Notes under the pieces: model-generated
Told to the model about the DNA's origin: nothing
Database searches by the model: none
The model's input: the letters and a program-made list of their open reading frames with translations, nothing else
In this document: positions 31,322 through 39,301 of the stretch, one piece after another
How positions within the stretch are numbered: position 1 is the stretch's first letter
Layout of the letters: the number at the start of each line of letters is the position of its first letter
Source: Gemmatimonadota bacterium
Lineage (GTDB): Bacteria; Gemmatimonadota; Gemmatimonadetes; Gemmatimonadales; GWC2-71-9
Reading direction: 5' to 3'
DNA: 63,016 bases
NCBI GenBank assembly: GCA_003220795.1
Contig: QHTK01000071.1
Coordinates: forward strand, 1-63,016
Program-made: the position numbers and the translations under genes

Positions 31322-33924
31322 GACGCCTCCTCGAGTCGTTTCTTCCATGCCGCGAGGCGATTGAGCGCGTCGAGCGGCGACAAGGCGTTCACGTCCAGCC
31401 GGTCGAGCTCGGCGACCAGCGGGTGCGTTCCCGGCGCGAACAGGGCGAGCTGCTGCGCGTCGGGAGCGGGGGGCGGGGGTTGGCGCGCCACGTGGTGGCC
31501 GGCCTCGAGCAGCTTGAGCACTTCCCAGGCGCGTCCCACGACCGCGCCGGGGAGCCCCGCCAGCTGCCCCACATGAATGCCGTAGGAGCGATCAGCTCCG
31601 CCGGGCTCGAGCCGGTGCAGGAACACGATCTCGTCCCCTGCCTCCCGGACGGCCACGTTGAAGTTGCGCGCGTGCGCGAGCTCCTCGGTGAGCTGGGTGA
31701 GCTCGTGATAGTGCGTCGCGAAGATGGTCTTGCAGCCGACCACGTTGTGCAGGTGTTCCGTGACCGCCCACGCGATCGCCACGCCGTCGTAGGTCGACGT
31801 GCCGCGGCCAATCTCATCGAGCAACACGAGGCTCCGGGCGGTCGCGCCATGGAGGATCGCGCTCGTCTCGCTCATCTCCACCATGAAGGTGGACTGGCCG
31901 CGCACCAGGTTGTCGGACGCCCCGACCCGCGTGAACAACCGGTCCACCACGCCGATCACCGCCCGTCGGGCAGGCACGAAGGAGCCCACCTGCGCGAGCA
32001 GCACGCACAAGCCGACCTGGCGGAGCAGGGTGGATTTTCCCGCCATGTTCGGCCCAGTCAGGAGGATCACCCGACCCCCCTCGTCGAGCCGCACATCGTT
32101 CGGGATGAAGGCCTCACGCGCCATCATCCGCTCCACCACCGGGTGACGGCTCGCTTCCAGCTCGATCGTGAAACCGGCGGTCACCTCGGGCCGGACGTAC
32201 GCGTCCCGGTGCGCGAGGTCGGCGAGCCCGCTCCACACGTCCAGCTCGGCGACGATCCCGGCGGTCGTCTGCACCCGGGCGACCGCGTCCGCGACGCGAG
32301 TCCGCAACGCATCGACCAGCTCCGCTTCGCGCACTGCGATCCGTTCCTCGGCCCCGAGCACTTTCGCTTCGTATTGCTTGAGCTCCGGGGTCACGAACCG
32401 CTCGGCGCCGGAGAGCGTCTGACGCCGTTCGTAGTCGGGCGGCACGCGATCCTTGTGCGGGTTCGTGACCTCGATGTAGTAGCCGAAGACCTTGTTGAAC
32501 CCGACCTTGAGGGAAGGGATCGCGGTGCGCTCCCGCTCGCGCGCCTGGAGCGAGGCGATGTACTGCTTCCCGCCGTCGCGCGCGTCTTTGAGCTCGTCCA
32601 GCTCGCGATCGTAGCCCGGGCGGATGGCGTCGCCGTCCGCCGCCTGCGCGGGTGGCCGCTCGACCAGCGCACGGGCGAGCTCCTCCCCCAAATCGGCCAG
32701 CAGATCGAAATGCTCGGCTGCCTGCTCGAGCGCCGCAGCCCGCCCCCGCGCCTCGAGCCCGTCCAGCGCCGAGCGGACGTCGGGCAGTCGCGCGATCGAG
32801 TCGCGCAGCGCCCCCAGCTCGCGGGGCGTCGCGCGACCAAGCGCCGCGCGGCCGGCGAGCCGCTCCAGGTCCCGTACGCCGTCCAGCGCTTCCCGAACCC
32901 GGTCGCGGCCTCGCGGGTCGCGCACCAGCACCTCCACCGCATCGAGCCGCGCGTTGATCGCCCCCGGGTCGACGAGCGGCGCCAGCAGCCACCGGCGCAG
33001 CAGGCGCGCGCCCATCGACGTCATCGTCCGGTCGAGCACCTCGAGTACGGTCGTTCCCGTGACCCCCCCATCCGGGCGCAGCGACTCCACCAGCTCGAGG
33101 TTGCGGCGCGTCATGTCGTCGAGCGGCAGCACGGCGCCGCGCCGCACCACCCGAGGGCGCGCCAGATGCGGGAGCCCCCCCGGCTTGAGCTCCCGCGCGT
33201 ACCGGAGCAGCGCTCCCGCGGCACCGACCGCGGCCCGGTCCCCCGGCTCAACGCCGAGCCCGTCGAGTGACGCGAGTCGGAACGTGCGCGCGAGATCCTC
33301 GCGGGCCAGCTCCGGATCGAATTCCCACGCTTCCCGCTCGGTGACCGTGCAGGCGCCGCGCCCGGGTGACAGGGTGAGCTCGCAGCCTGCGGGGAGCACG
33401 ACCTCAGGCGCCTCGTAACGGGCGAGGGCACTCGCCAGGTCCTCGATCGACACCGTTTCGAGCGCCAGCTCGCCCGTGCTCAAGTCCAGCGCGGCCAGTC
33501 CCGGTGCGGGGCCGCGCGGGTCGAGCGCCACGAGGAAGTTGTTGCGCTTGCGCTCGAGCCAATCCTCGGCGAGCACCGTCCCGGGGGTGATCGTCTCCAC
33601 CACTTCGCGACGCACCAGCCCCTTGGCGAGCTTGGGGTCCTCGACCTGTTCGCAGATCGCGACCCGGTGCCCCTTGGCAATCAGGCGCCGCAGGTACTCG
33701 GTCCCCGCTTTGACCGGTACGCCGGCGAGCGGCACCTCTGCCGCCCCACCGTTGTTGCGCGACGTGAGCGTGAGACCGAGCTCGCGGGCGGCGAGTCGGG
33801 CGTCGTCTTCGAACATCTCGTAGAAGTCGCCCATCCGGAAGAACAGAATGGTTTGCGGGTACCGCGCCTTGATCTCGCGGTACTGCTGCATGAGTGGCGT
33901 GTCGGCTTCGACCCGCGGGGTCAC
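31318..33924 (-). CDS. mutS: DNA mismatch repair protein MutS
   Basis: The 868-residue protein recognises base mismatches. The N-terminal mismatch-binding motif FFRMGDFYEMFEDDA (about 25-40) contains the F-x-E reading residues. The C-terminal ATPase has Walker A TGPNMAGKST near 623-632, followed by LLDEIGRGTSTYDG (Walker B) and FATHYHELT. The length is typical of MutS1. It starts at GTG 33924, overlapping the SPOR-domain gene stop as GTGA. No MutL is in view. It is a housekeeping gene with no anomaly. Confidence 0.97.
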   Translation of the reverse strand: MTPRVEADTPLMQQYREIKARYPQTILFFRMGDFYEMFEDDARLAARELGLTLTSRNNGGAAEVPLAGVPVKAGTEYLRRLIAKGHRVAICEQVEDPKLAKGLVRREVVETITPGTVLAEDWLERKRNNFLVALDPRGPAPGLAALDLSTGELALETVSIEDLASALARYEAPEVVLPAGCELTLSPGRGACTVTEREAWEFDPELAREDLARTFRLASLDGLGVEPGDRAAVGAAGALLRYARELKPGGLPHLARPRVVRRGAVLPLDDMTRRNLELVESLRPDGGVTGTTVLEVLDRTMTSMGARLLRRWLLAPLVDPGAINARLDAVEVLVRDPRGRDRVREALDGVRDLERLAGRAALGRATPRELGALRDSIARLPDVRSALDGLEARGRAAALEQAAEHFDLLADLGEELARALVERPPAQAADGDAIRPGYDRELDELKDARDGGKQYIASLQARERERTAIPSLKVGFNKVFGYYIEVTNPHKDRVPPDYERRQTLSGAERFVTPELKQYEAKVLGAEERIAVREAELVDALRTRVADAVARVQTTAGIVAELDVWSGLADLAHRDAYVRPEVTAGFTIELEASRHPVVERMMAREAFIPNDVRLDEGGRVILLTGPNMAGKSTLLRQVGLCVLLAQVGSFVPARRAVIGVVDRLFTRVGASDNLVRGQSTFMVEMSETSAILHGATARSLVLLDEIGRGTSTYDGVAIAWAVTEHLHNVVGCKTIFATHYHELTQLTEELAHARNFNVAVREAGDEIVFLHRLEPGGADRSYGIHVGQLAGLPGAVVGRAWEVLKLLEAGHHVARQPPPPAPDAQQLALFAPGTHPLVAELDRLDVNALSPLDALNRLAAWKKRLEEAS

Positions 33925-34778
33925 GGCTCCTCCACCACGAACGGCTGTCCGCCGATGCGAGTCTTGAGCCGGCGCTGCACCTGCTGCGCCTCGTCTCGCG
34001 TGGCGTATCGTCCCACCCGCACTTTGAAGAGCCCGCTCGTATCGCGCACGACGCGAGCGTCGAACCCCATCACCTTGAGGCGGGTCAACATGTCGTCGAC
34101 CGTAGCCGCGCTCTTCACGGCGAGCACCTGGACGGCATACGCGCCGGCGTTGGACGCGGCCTTCGGTTGACTCTCGGCGACCGCGGACGTAGCGGTGGGC
34201 GTGACGTTCGTGCAACGTGCGGCGTAGAAGCTCACCTGGTTCTTGAACTCCACATCGGCCCCCCCCCCGGGACCGGCCAGCGCCTCCTGAATCAGAGGGC
34301 AGCCGTGCGCGTCGTCCTTGAGATCAAAGTAGGCCCGGGCCCCCCAGAAGTCGGCGCGTGGCTTGAGCGGCGAATCAGGGTAGTCGCGCCGCAGCCGCTC
34401 CGCCGCCTGCACCGTCGCCGCGGGGTCGCCCTGTGCGAAATAGAGCTGTGTGAGGAGCACCAGCGCCGAGTCTGCCCACACCGAGCGGCCATACTCCACC
34501 ACCACCCGCTGCAGATTGGTGGCGGCGGCCACGGCGTCGTGGGCGATGCGCGCGGCGGTGAACAGCGCCCCGGGGTAGAGCGAATCCTGCGGTGACAGGC
34601 TGGCGAGCAGCCGGCGCATCATCGCGCGGCCGGAGTCCGGGCGGGTCTGGGCGATGCGAAGCGCGGCGGCGCGGACGGAGTCGGTTTGAGCGGAGAGGCG
34701 GATCCACGGATACCCGGATAGTACCAGCGCTGCCCCTAGACTAACCGCCCATCCGCCTATCCGTCTAACGACGATCAC
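33921..34778 (-). CDS. Exported TPR-like protein with C-terminal SPOR domain
   Basis: The 285-residue protein has an N-terminal signal or anchor helix (about 8-30), a tetratricopeptide-like middle (about 33-165, with FTAARIAHDAV and RRDYPDSPLKPRADFWGARA) and a SPOR domain (about 208-280, AYAVQVLAVKSAATVDDMLTRL). SPOR domains bind denuded peptidoglycan at division sites. The start is GTG 34778, overlapping the holA stop. The first 30 codons use rare AGA, ATA, CTA and GTA codons unlike the rest of the gene, which may slow early translation or mark recent sequence change. Confidence 0.85.
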   Translation of the reverse strand: MIVVRRIGGWAVSLGAALVLSGYPWIRLSAQTDSVRAAALRIAQTRPDSGRAMMRRLLASLSPQDSLYPGALFTAARIAHDAVAAATNLQRVVVEYGRSVWADSALVLLTQLYFAQGDPAATVQAAERLRRDYPDSPLKPRADFWGARAYFDLKDDAHGCPLIQEALAGPGGGADVEFKNQVSFYAARCTNVTPTATSAVAESQPKAASNAGAYAVQVLAVKSAATVDDMLTRLKVMGFDARVVRDTSGLFKVRVGRYATRDEAQQVQRRLKTRIGGQPFVVEEP

Positions 34779-35875
34779 GCTGCCTCCCGCTGCAGCACGC
34801 CTAATGCGAGCACCAACTGCACCAGAATTCCCCGTTCGTCGGTGAGGGTGGTCGACTTGAGAGCGCGATCGGCATCGAGCGCGAGGCGCAGCGCTGCGCG
34901 GAGCGACGCGGCGCTCCAGTGCGTGGCCCAGCTCGCCCAGCGTGCCGCCGTCTGCTCCCAGCTCCCCAGGCCGAACGGTCGCGCGGCGCGCAGCTGGCCG
35001 AGCAGGGCGGCCGCGAGGCGGCCAGGCGGGGTACCCCGGTCAAGCTCGGCGCGGCCGAGGGCCGTGCCAAGCAGCGCCGTGCCGAGCGCCATGAGAATGC
35101 GCACGCCGGTCATCCCCGCTTGCTCGAGCACGGGCTCGATGAGCCGTGCCGCCGCGGCGGCCCGCCGCTCGAGCGCAGCGTCGATCAGGTCTTGAAGCGT
35201 CTGGCCCGGTCGGGCGCCGACGAGCGCGGCGACATCCTCCCGCGTCGCCCCCCCGCCGCTCGTTCGCCCTGCCACGACCGCTGCCAGCTTCTCGAGCTCC
35301 CCCGCGAGCGCCCCGAGGTCGTTGCCCACCGTCTGGACGAGGAGTTCCGCCGCGTCCGGCTCGAGCGTGAGCTGCAGCTGCTTCGCCCGGTGGGCCACCC
35401 ACTTGTGCACCCGCGGAGCCGGCAGCGGCTCGATCGCCACGGTTGTGGCCGACCGCGCCAGCTCGGCATCCGGAGGTTCGCCCGCCCCCTGCACGAGGAT
35501 CAGGAGCGTCGTCGGGTTGGGGGCCTGAAGGTAGCGCACCAGCGCCTGGCGGACCTTGGAGGTTTTCCGGACGTTTTCGACTCCGCGGAGCACCACGACC
35601 CGGACGGCGGCGAGCAGCGGCGGCGTGTTCACCAGGCTGTGAAACGCCTCGGCGTCTAGCTCGCCCGCGCTGCGTTGGTCGAAGTTGAAGTCCCGCGCCC
35701 CGGCATCGAGCACGCGGTCGACGAGCGCCTGAACGGCTTCGTCCTTGAGGACGTATTCGTCGCCGTGGAGATAGTACACCGCGTCGGGCGCCGCTTCGCC
35801 TTTCCCCGCCCCCCGCTCGTCCCGCCCCCCCTGCTTGAGGCTCCGGAGCAGCGCATCGAAGGTGAGAGCCCCCAT
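34775..35875 (-). CDS. holA: DNA polymerase III subunit delta
   Basis: The 366-residue AAA-type clamp-loader delta subunit matches HolA. It has the N-terminal YYLHGDEYVLKDEAVQAL near residue 34, the central EPLPAPRVHKWVAHRAKQL near residue 150 and the C-terminal helical collar domain. The clamp loader opens the sliding clamp. The stretch between residues 14 and 30 is a Gly/Arg/Glu-rich insertion. The ATG at 35875 lies after a terminator-like hairpin (35919-35938), and its stop overlaps the SPOR-domain gene. Confidence 0.88.
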   Translation of the reverse strand: MGALTFDALLRSLKQGGRDERGAGKGEAAPDAVYYLHGDEYVLKDEAVQALVDRVLDAGARDFNFDQRSAGELDAEAFHSLVNTPPLLAAVRVVVLRGVENVRKTSKVRQALVRYLQAPNPTTLLILVQGAGEPPDAELARSATTVAIEPLPAPRVHKWVAHRAKQLQLTLEPDAAELLVQTVGNDLGALAGELEKLAAVVAGRTSGGGATREDVAALVGARPGQTLQDLIDAALERRAAAAARLIEPVLEQAGMTGVRILMALGTALLGTALGRAELDRGTPPGRLAAALLGQLRAARPFGLGSWEQTAARWASWATHWSAASLRAALRLALDADRALKSTTLTDERGILVQLVLALGVLQREAA

Positions 35876-35918
35876 ATCGGCCGGAAGTTACCGCAGCCAG
35901 GGGCCCGGAGAAAGGTCG

Positions 35919-35938
35919 GGGCACGGCGTGCCGTGCCC
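35919..35938 (-). terminator. Terminator-like hairpin between the anti-sigma gene and holA
   Basis: GGGCACGG (35919-35926) and CCGTGCCC (35931-35938) form a perfect 8-bp stem with a CGTG loop. It lies about 25 bases after the anti-sigma stop; a T6 run precedes it on the minus strand at 35961-35956 and CCTTTC follows. It probably separates the sigma/anti-sigma transcript from holA. Confidence 0.5.
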
Positions 35939-35963
35939 TGAGTGCAGCGGATCGAAAAAACGC

Positions 35964-36452
35964 CTAACGGCCGGCGCTGGCGGGCTCGACGAGCGCCGTG
36001 CCGTACGGGCTCGGATTGCCCGTCACCACGCTCGCGCGCGGGTCTTGGAACGAGACGAAGGGCACGCCCGCATGTGCGACCGGCTTGGGGAATGAGACCG
36101 GGGGCAGGACCGGCGCCCGCGCCACTGGGGGCCGTCGCACCCCTTCGAGGGCCAGCAACGCCAGAGCGGCCGCGACGAATAGCGCTGCCGCTATCCCTGC
36201 GCTCGCCGGAACCTGGACCAGCGCGCGGCGCTCCTGCGCCAGACGCGCTTCGAGCCGGCGCCGGAACTCGGGCGACGGCTCGATCGTCTCCACCGTCTGG
36301 AGGGCGCGCACGCCCCGGCGCACTGCCGCGTCATAGCGGCGACAGGCCGGGCAACTCGCGAGATGACGTTCAAAACGCCGCAGCTCTCGCGGGGCGGTGA
36401 TCAACCCGTCGCGAAAGTCGGTATACCGGTCGAGGAGCTCGGCACACGTCAT
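35964..36452 (-). CDS. Zinc-finger anti-sigma factor
   Basis: The 162-residue membrane protein has an N-terminal zinc anti-sigma domain with the motif HxxxCxxC (FERHLASCPACRRY, about residues 30-43), a membrane helix near residues 85-106 (AGIAAALFVAAALALLALEG) and a Pro-rich periplasmic tail. It probably holds the ECF sigma factor encoded 45 bases upstream inactive until a signal reaches the periplasmic part. The ATG at 36452 was chosen because it directly opens the zinc-finger domain (MTCAELLDRY); an ATG eight codons upstream is less likely. Confidence 0.87.
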   Translation of the reverse strand: MTCAELLDRYTDFRDGLITAPRELRRFERHLASCPACRRYDAAVRRGVRALQTVETIEPSPEFRRRLEARLAQERRALVQVPASAGIAAALFVAAALALLALEGVRRPPVARAPVLPPVSFPKPVAHAGVPFVSFQDPRASVVTGNPSPYGTALVEPASAGR

Positions 36453-36497
36453 GGCGGCTATGTTGTACCGTGGCAAGCGCCGGCGAGTTCCGCCGAC

Positions 36498-37142
36498 CTA
36501 TTCGAGCAGGGGCTCGATTAGCTGCGCGAAGCTGTTGCGTGCCCGGTTGAGGCGGCTCTTTACCGTGCCCAGGTTGCAACCGGTGATATCGGCGATCTCG
36601 GCGTAGCTCTTCCCTTCGAGCTCACGCAGCACGAAGACGGCGCGGTGGTGGGTGGGGAGCTGCCCGACGCACTGATCCACCGCTTCCTTGAGGTAGCGCT
36701 TGCGGTACAGATCGTCCGGCCGGGCGGTCGCGTCCTCGAACTGGAGCGGCCGGTGGTCGGCCTCCCAGTGTTTTTTGATCGTCTGGAACAGGACGAGCGG
36801 GTTGCGACTGCGGTTGCGGAGCTCGTTCTTGGCCAGGTTCGAGGCGATCGTATAGATCCAGGTGGAGAACTTCTTCGTCTGGTCGAAACGGTGCAGATGG
36901 CGGAAGACCCGGATGAATACCTCCTGCACCAGGTCCTCGGCCCGCTCACGGTCCCCGATCGTGCGGTTGATGAAGTTGAGCAGTCGGGTCTGGTAGCGGT
37001 CGACGAGCGCACCGAACGCCTGGGCGTCGCCCGCCAGGTGCTCGAGCACGAGCCGGCCGTCGTCCAGCTCGTGGAGCGCCTCGCGCTCCCGCGCGCGCGG
37101 GGTGGTCGGGGCTGGGGTCTTCTGTTTGAGGGCAACTCGCAT
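36498..37142 (-). CDS. ECF RNA polymerase sigma factor
   Basis: The 214-residue sigma-70-family protein has region 2 (about 42-108: YQTRLLNFINRTIGDRERAEDLVQEVFIRVFRH, and FSTWIYTIASNLAKNELRNR) and region 4 (about 150-205: LPTHHRAVFVLRELEGKSYAEIADITGCNLGTVKSRLNRAR). The extra N-terminal basic stretch and the length resemble the SigE/SigW group. The anti-sigma gene follows after 45 bases, forming a standard regulatory pair. A possible self-recognised promoter lies at 37214-37238. The ATG at 37142 is preceded by CGGAG. Confidence 0.93.
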   Translation of the reverse strand: MRVALKQKTPAPTTPRAREREALHELDDGRLVLEHLAGDAQAFGALVDRYQTRLLNFINRTIGDRERAEDLVQEVFIRVFRHLHRFDQTKKFSTWIYTIASNLAKNELRNRSRNPLVLFQTIKKHWEADHRPLQFEDATARPDDLYRKRYLKEAVDQCVGQLPTHHRAVFVLRELEGKSYAEIADITGCNLGTVKSRLNRARNSFAQLIEPLLE

Positions 37143-37213
37143 GGCACTGGCTCCGTTGTTTCATCTCGAAACGTCCCGGACCTGCGCGAGAATCGCTCGG
37201 TTGTGCTCAGGCT

Positions 37214-37238
37214 TTACGGCACGAACCGTACCCGTTCC
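37214..37238 (-). promoter_or_regulatory. Possible ECF-type promoter of the sigma gene
   Basis: On the minus strand GGAAC (37238-37234) and CGTAA (37218-37214) are spaced by 15 bases, the pattern of many ECF promoters. It lies about 70 bases before the sigma gene and could mediate autoregulation. The motif is short and was found by eye. The 207-base gap it lies in has no other gene. Confidence 0.3.
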
Positions 37239-37349
37239 AGCGTGCTCCCATCAAGTCTTACGACGGCAAGGCCTTCGCGCTCGACGTCGGCCCGGCGCCA
37301 CGTGGTGAATATCGTCCACCTGAGGAGACATCGCAACGTGACGCCCGCG

Positions 37350-37889
37350 TCACAGGTCCAACCGAAACTGCGCCATATAAAGGATAGCCACCATCGTCTT
37401 GGCGTCACGGATCTCGCCATCGCGAATACCTGCAAGAACTTCGGAGAGGGATTTGGGGACCACCTCGATGAACTCGTCGCGCTCCGGCGCCGCCGTGCCC
37501 CTGCCCAAGCCGCTGGCCATGAACAGGTGGATGACCTCGTTCGTGAACCCCGGCGTCGTCAGGATTGCGCTGAGTCGCTCGAGCCGCTCGGCGGTGACGC
37601 CGGTTTCCTCGAGCAGCTCACGCCGCGCGCAGGCGTCGGGCGCTTCGCCCGAGTCGAGGGTGCCGGCCGGGATCTCCCACAGGGGGCCGCCTGCGGCGTA
37701 GCGGTACTGCTTGATCATCAGGATCGTTGGATCGGAGCCCTTGGGGTCGGTGAGACATGGCACCACGGCCGCGGCACCGGGATGGCGAATCACCTCGAGT
37801 TCCCCCGTGGAGCCGTCAGGAAAGCGTATGGTGTCCACGTCGAGTCTCACGACCCTGCCTGAGTAAACCCGGCGGGTTGCGAGTTGCAT
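37350..37889 (-). CDS. NUDIX hydrolase, ADP-ribose pyrophosphatase type
   Basis: The 179-residue protein has a complete Nudix box, G-TLDSG-E-APDACAR-RE-LLEETGV (about residues 76-98), and the upstream LWEIPAG typical of NudF-like ADP-sugar diphosphatases. The later GFTNEVIHLFMASGL agrees. It probably hydrolyses ADP-ribose or a related nucleotide sugar. A palindrome, GTGACGCCCGCGTCAC (37338-37353), overlaps the stop codon and may act as a terminator. The start is ATG at 37889, 9 bases after the DUF218 stop. Confidence 0.92.
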   Translation of the reverse strand: MQLATRRVYSGRVVRLDVDTIRFPDGSTGELEVIRHPGAAAVVPCLTDPKGSDPTILMIKQYRYAAGGPLWEIPAGTLDSGEAPDACARRELLEETGVTAERLERLSAILTTPGFTNEVIHLFMASGLGRGTAAPERDEFIEVVPKSLSEVLAGIRDGEIRDAKTMVAILYMAQFRLDL

Positions 37890-37898
37890 GGAGCGTCC

Positions 37899-38501
37899 TC
37901 AGCGGTTGAAGAGCCAGGTAACGGGGACTTTGAATCCTTCGGCGAAGAAGTACGCCGCGTTGCGGCGCGGGTTAGCGCGGATCGGTGAATTGGGCGCCGG
38001 GGATGTGAAGGGCACGAGCGCGAGCCGGGTCGCGATGATCTGGAGCCGGAGCATGTGAAACCCGTCTGAGACGAGCAGTACGCGACGGCTATCCCGACCC
38101 TTGAACCAGTGCGCCACGCCGTCGAGCGAGGTGGACGTGCTGGTGCCGGCGGGGAGGGCCAGCACGGCCGCTTCCGGGAGGCCCGCTTTGACCAGGTACC
38201 GGCGGCCCACCTCGGCCTCGCTGAGCGTATCGCCCGTGCCGACGCCCCCCGTCACCAACACCACCGGTGCGAGCCCGCGTTGGTACAGCGCGGCCGCATG
38301 GTCCAGCCGCGCGCGGAACACGGGCGAGGGCCGACCGTTGTACTGCGCGGCCCCGAGCACGACGATCGCGTCGGAGGTCGTCGCCTGGTCGCGGGACGCG
38401 GCCAGCGCGGCCGCCACGACGACCGCGGCCCAGCCCAGGGCCAATGCGATCGCCAGCACGAGCCCCCCCGCGAGCTTCCGGGGCAGGGTCCAGAAGGGCA
38501 T
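37899..38501 (-). CDS. DUF218 (YdcF/ElyC-like) membrane protein
   Basis: The 200-residue protein has one N-terminal membrane helix (about 10-34) and a DUF218 domain: DAIVVLGAAQYNGRPSPVFRARLDHAAALY, VLVTGGVGTGDTLSEAEVGRRYL, LLVSDGFHMLR and FVPVTWLFNR-like ends. Members include SanA and ElyC, linked to envelope integrity and vancomycin tolerance. The biochemical activity is not known. The C-terminal domain is expected in the periplasm. It precedes the NUDIX gene by 9 bases. Confidence 0.88.
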   Translation of the reverse strand: MPFWTLPRKLAGGLVLAIALALGWAAVVVAAALAASRDQATTSDAIVVLGAAQYNGRPSPVFRARLDHAAALYQRGLAPVVLVTGGVGTGDTLSEAEVGRRYLVKAGLPEAAVLALPAGTSTSTSLDGVAHWFKGRDSRRVLLVSDGFHMLRLQIIATRLALVPFTSPAPNSPIRANPRRNAAYFFAEGFKVPVTWLFNR

Positions 38502-38521
38502 GCGGGGAATATACGGGGGGC

Positions 38522-39301
38522 TTACCGACCTTCCGTCAGGATCTCCTCAAACAGCGCGAGGGCGCGCGGATCGTCGGACTGACCCAGCCAGAACAGGGCC
38601 TTCTTGCGCACTCCTGGACTGGGGTGGGTGCGGGCGACGCGGATCAGCGCCGGCACGCCTTGGTCACGCGGCTGTTGGGACAACGCGAACACGGCGCTTT
38701 CCTTTACCTCGAGCGCCACCGTGGTGTCGTCCAGCAATTCCGTGAGACCGCGCGTCGCCGCCTCCCCGGCCGCCTGGCCGAGCCAGAACACCGCCGAGCG
38801 CCGCGTGTCACGCGCAACGGTGGCCGTGCGGGCGAGGCGCAGCAGATCGGGCCAGACGGTCACGCTGTCCGCCAGAACAGCGGGGAAGACGGCGTCGTGT
38901 GCGACGTCGCCGGCGGCGCGCGCCGCGACGTCGAGGAAGTACCGAGCCGCAGTGGCGGCAGAGACGGTTCCGAGGTCCGTAACGCCCGCGCCGGCGGACC
39001 GCCAGGAGCCGCCCACGTACACCCGCAGGCGTGTGACCTGGCCGCCGCGCTTCTGGAGCGCGACGCGCGCCGGCCCCGGCTCGCACGGGCAGCCCGCGTC
39101 GTCGTCGGAGTAGGTACCGACCGACACCCGATGCCGGCCGCACCAGCCGTCTTCGCAATCGAACGAGATGTTGTTGCGGCCGTTGCCGCACACGCCGGGG
39201 CGGGTGGCGTAGGAGAGCCGGACTTCGCCGTCGGGCGCAGCCGCGACACGGTCGGGCAGGCCACCCTGCAGGGCGAGCGCCACGGCCAGCGAGGCGATCA
39301 T
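38522..39301 (-). CDS. Exported HEAT-repeat protein
   Basis: The 259-residue protein has a short signal peptide (about 1-20), a cysteine-rich segment with VCGNGRNNISFDCEDGWC, and then at least three HEAT-like repeats with the signature (K/R)xxAxFWLGQ: RRSAVFWLGQ, KESAVFALSQ and RKKALFWLGQ. The same signature fills the upstream neighbour. The ATG at 39301 overlaps that gene's stop as ATGA. It probably acts in the periplasm with its paralogue. No enzyme motif is seen. Confidence 0.8.
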   Translation of the reverse strand: MIASLAVALALQGGLPDRVAAAPDGEVRLSYATRPGVCGNGRNNISFDCEDGWCGRHRVSVGTYSDDDAGCPCEPGPARVALQKRGGQVTRLRVYVGGSWRSAGAGVTDLGTVSAATAARYFLDVAARAAGDVAHDAVFPAVLADSVTVWPDLLRLARTATVARDTRRSAVFWLGQAAGEAATRGLTELLDDTTVALEVKESAVFALSQQPRDQGVPALIRVARTHPSPGVRKKALFWLGQSDDPRALALFEEILTEGR

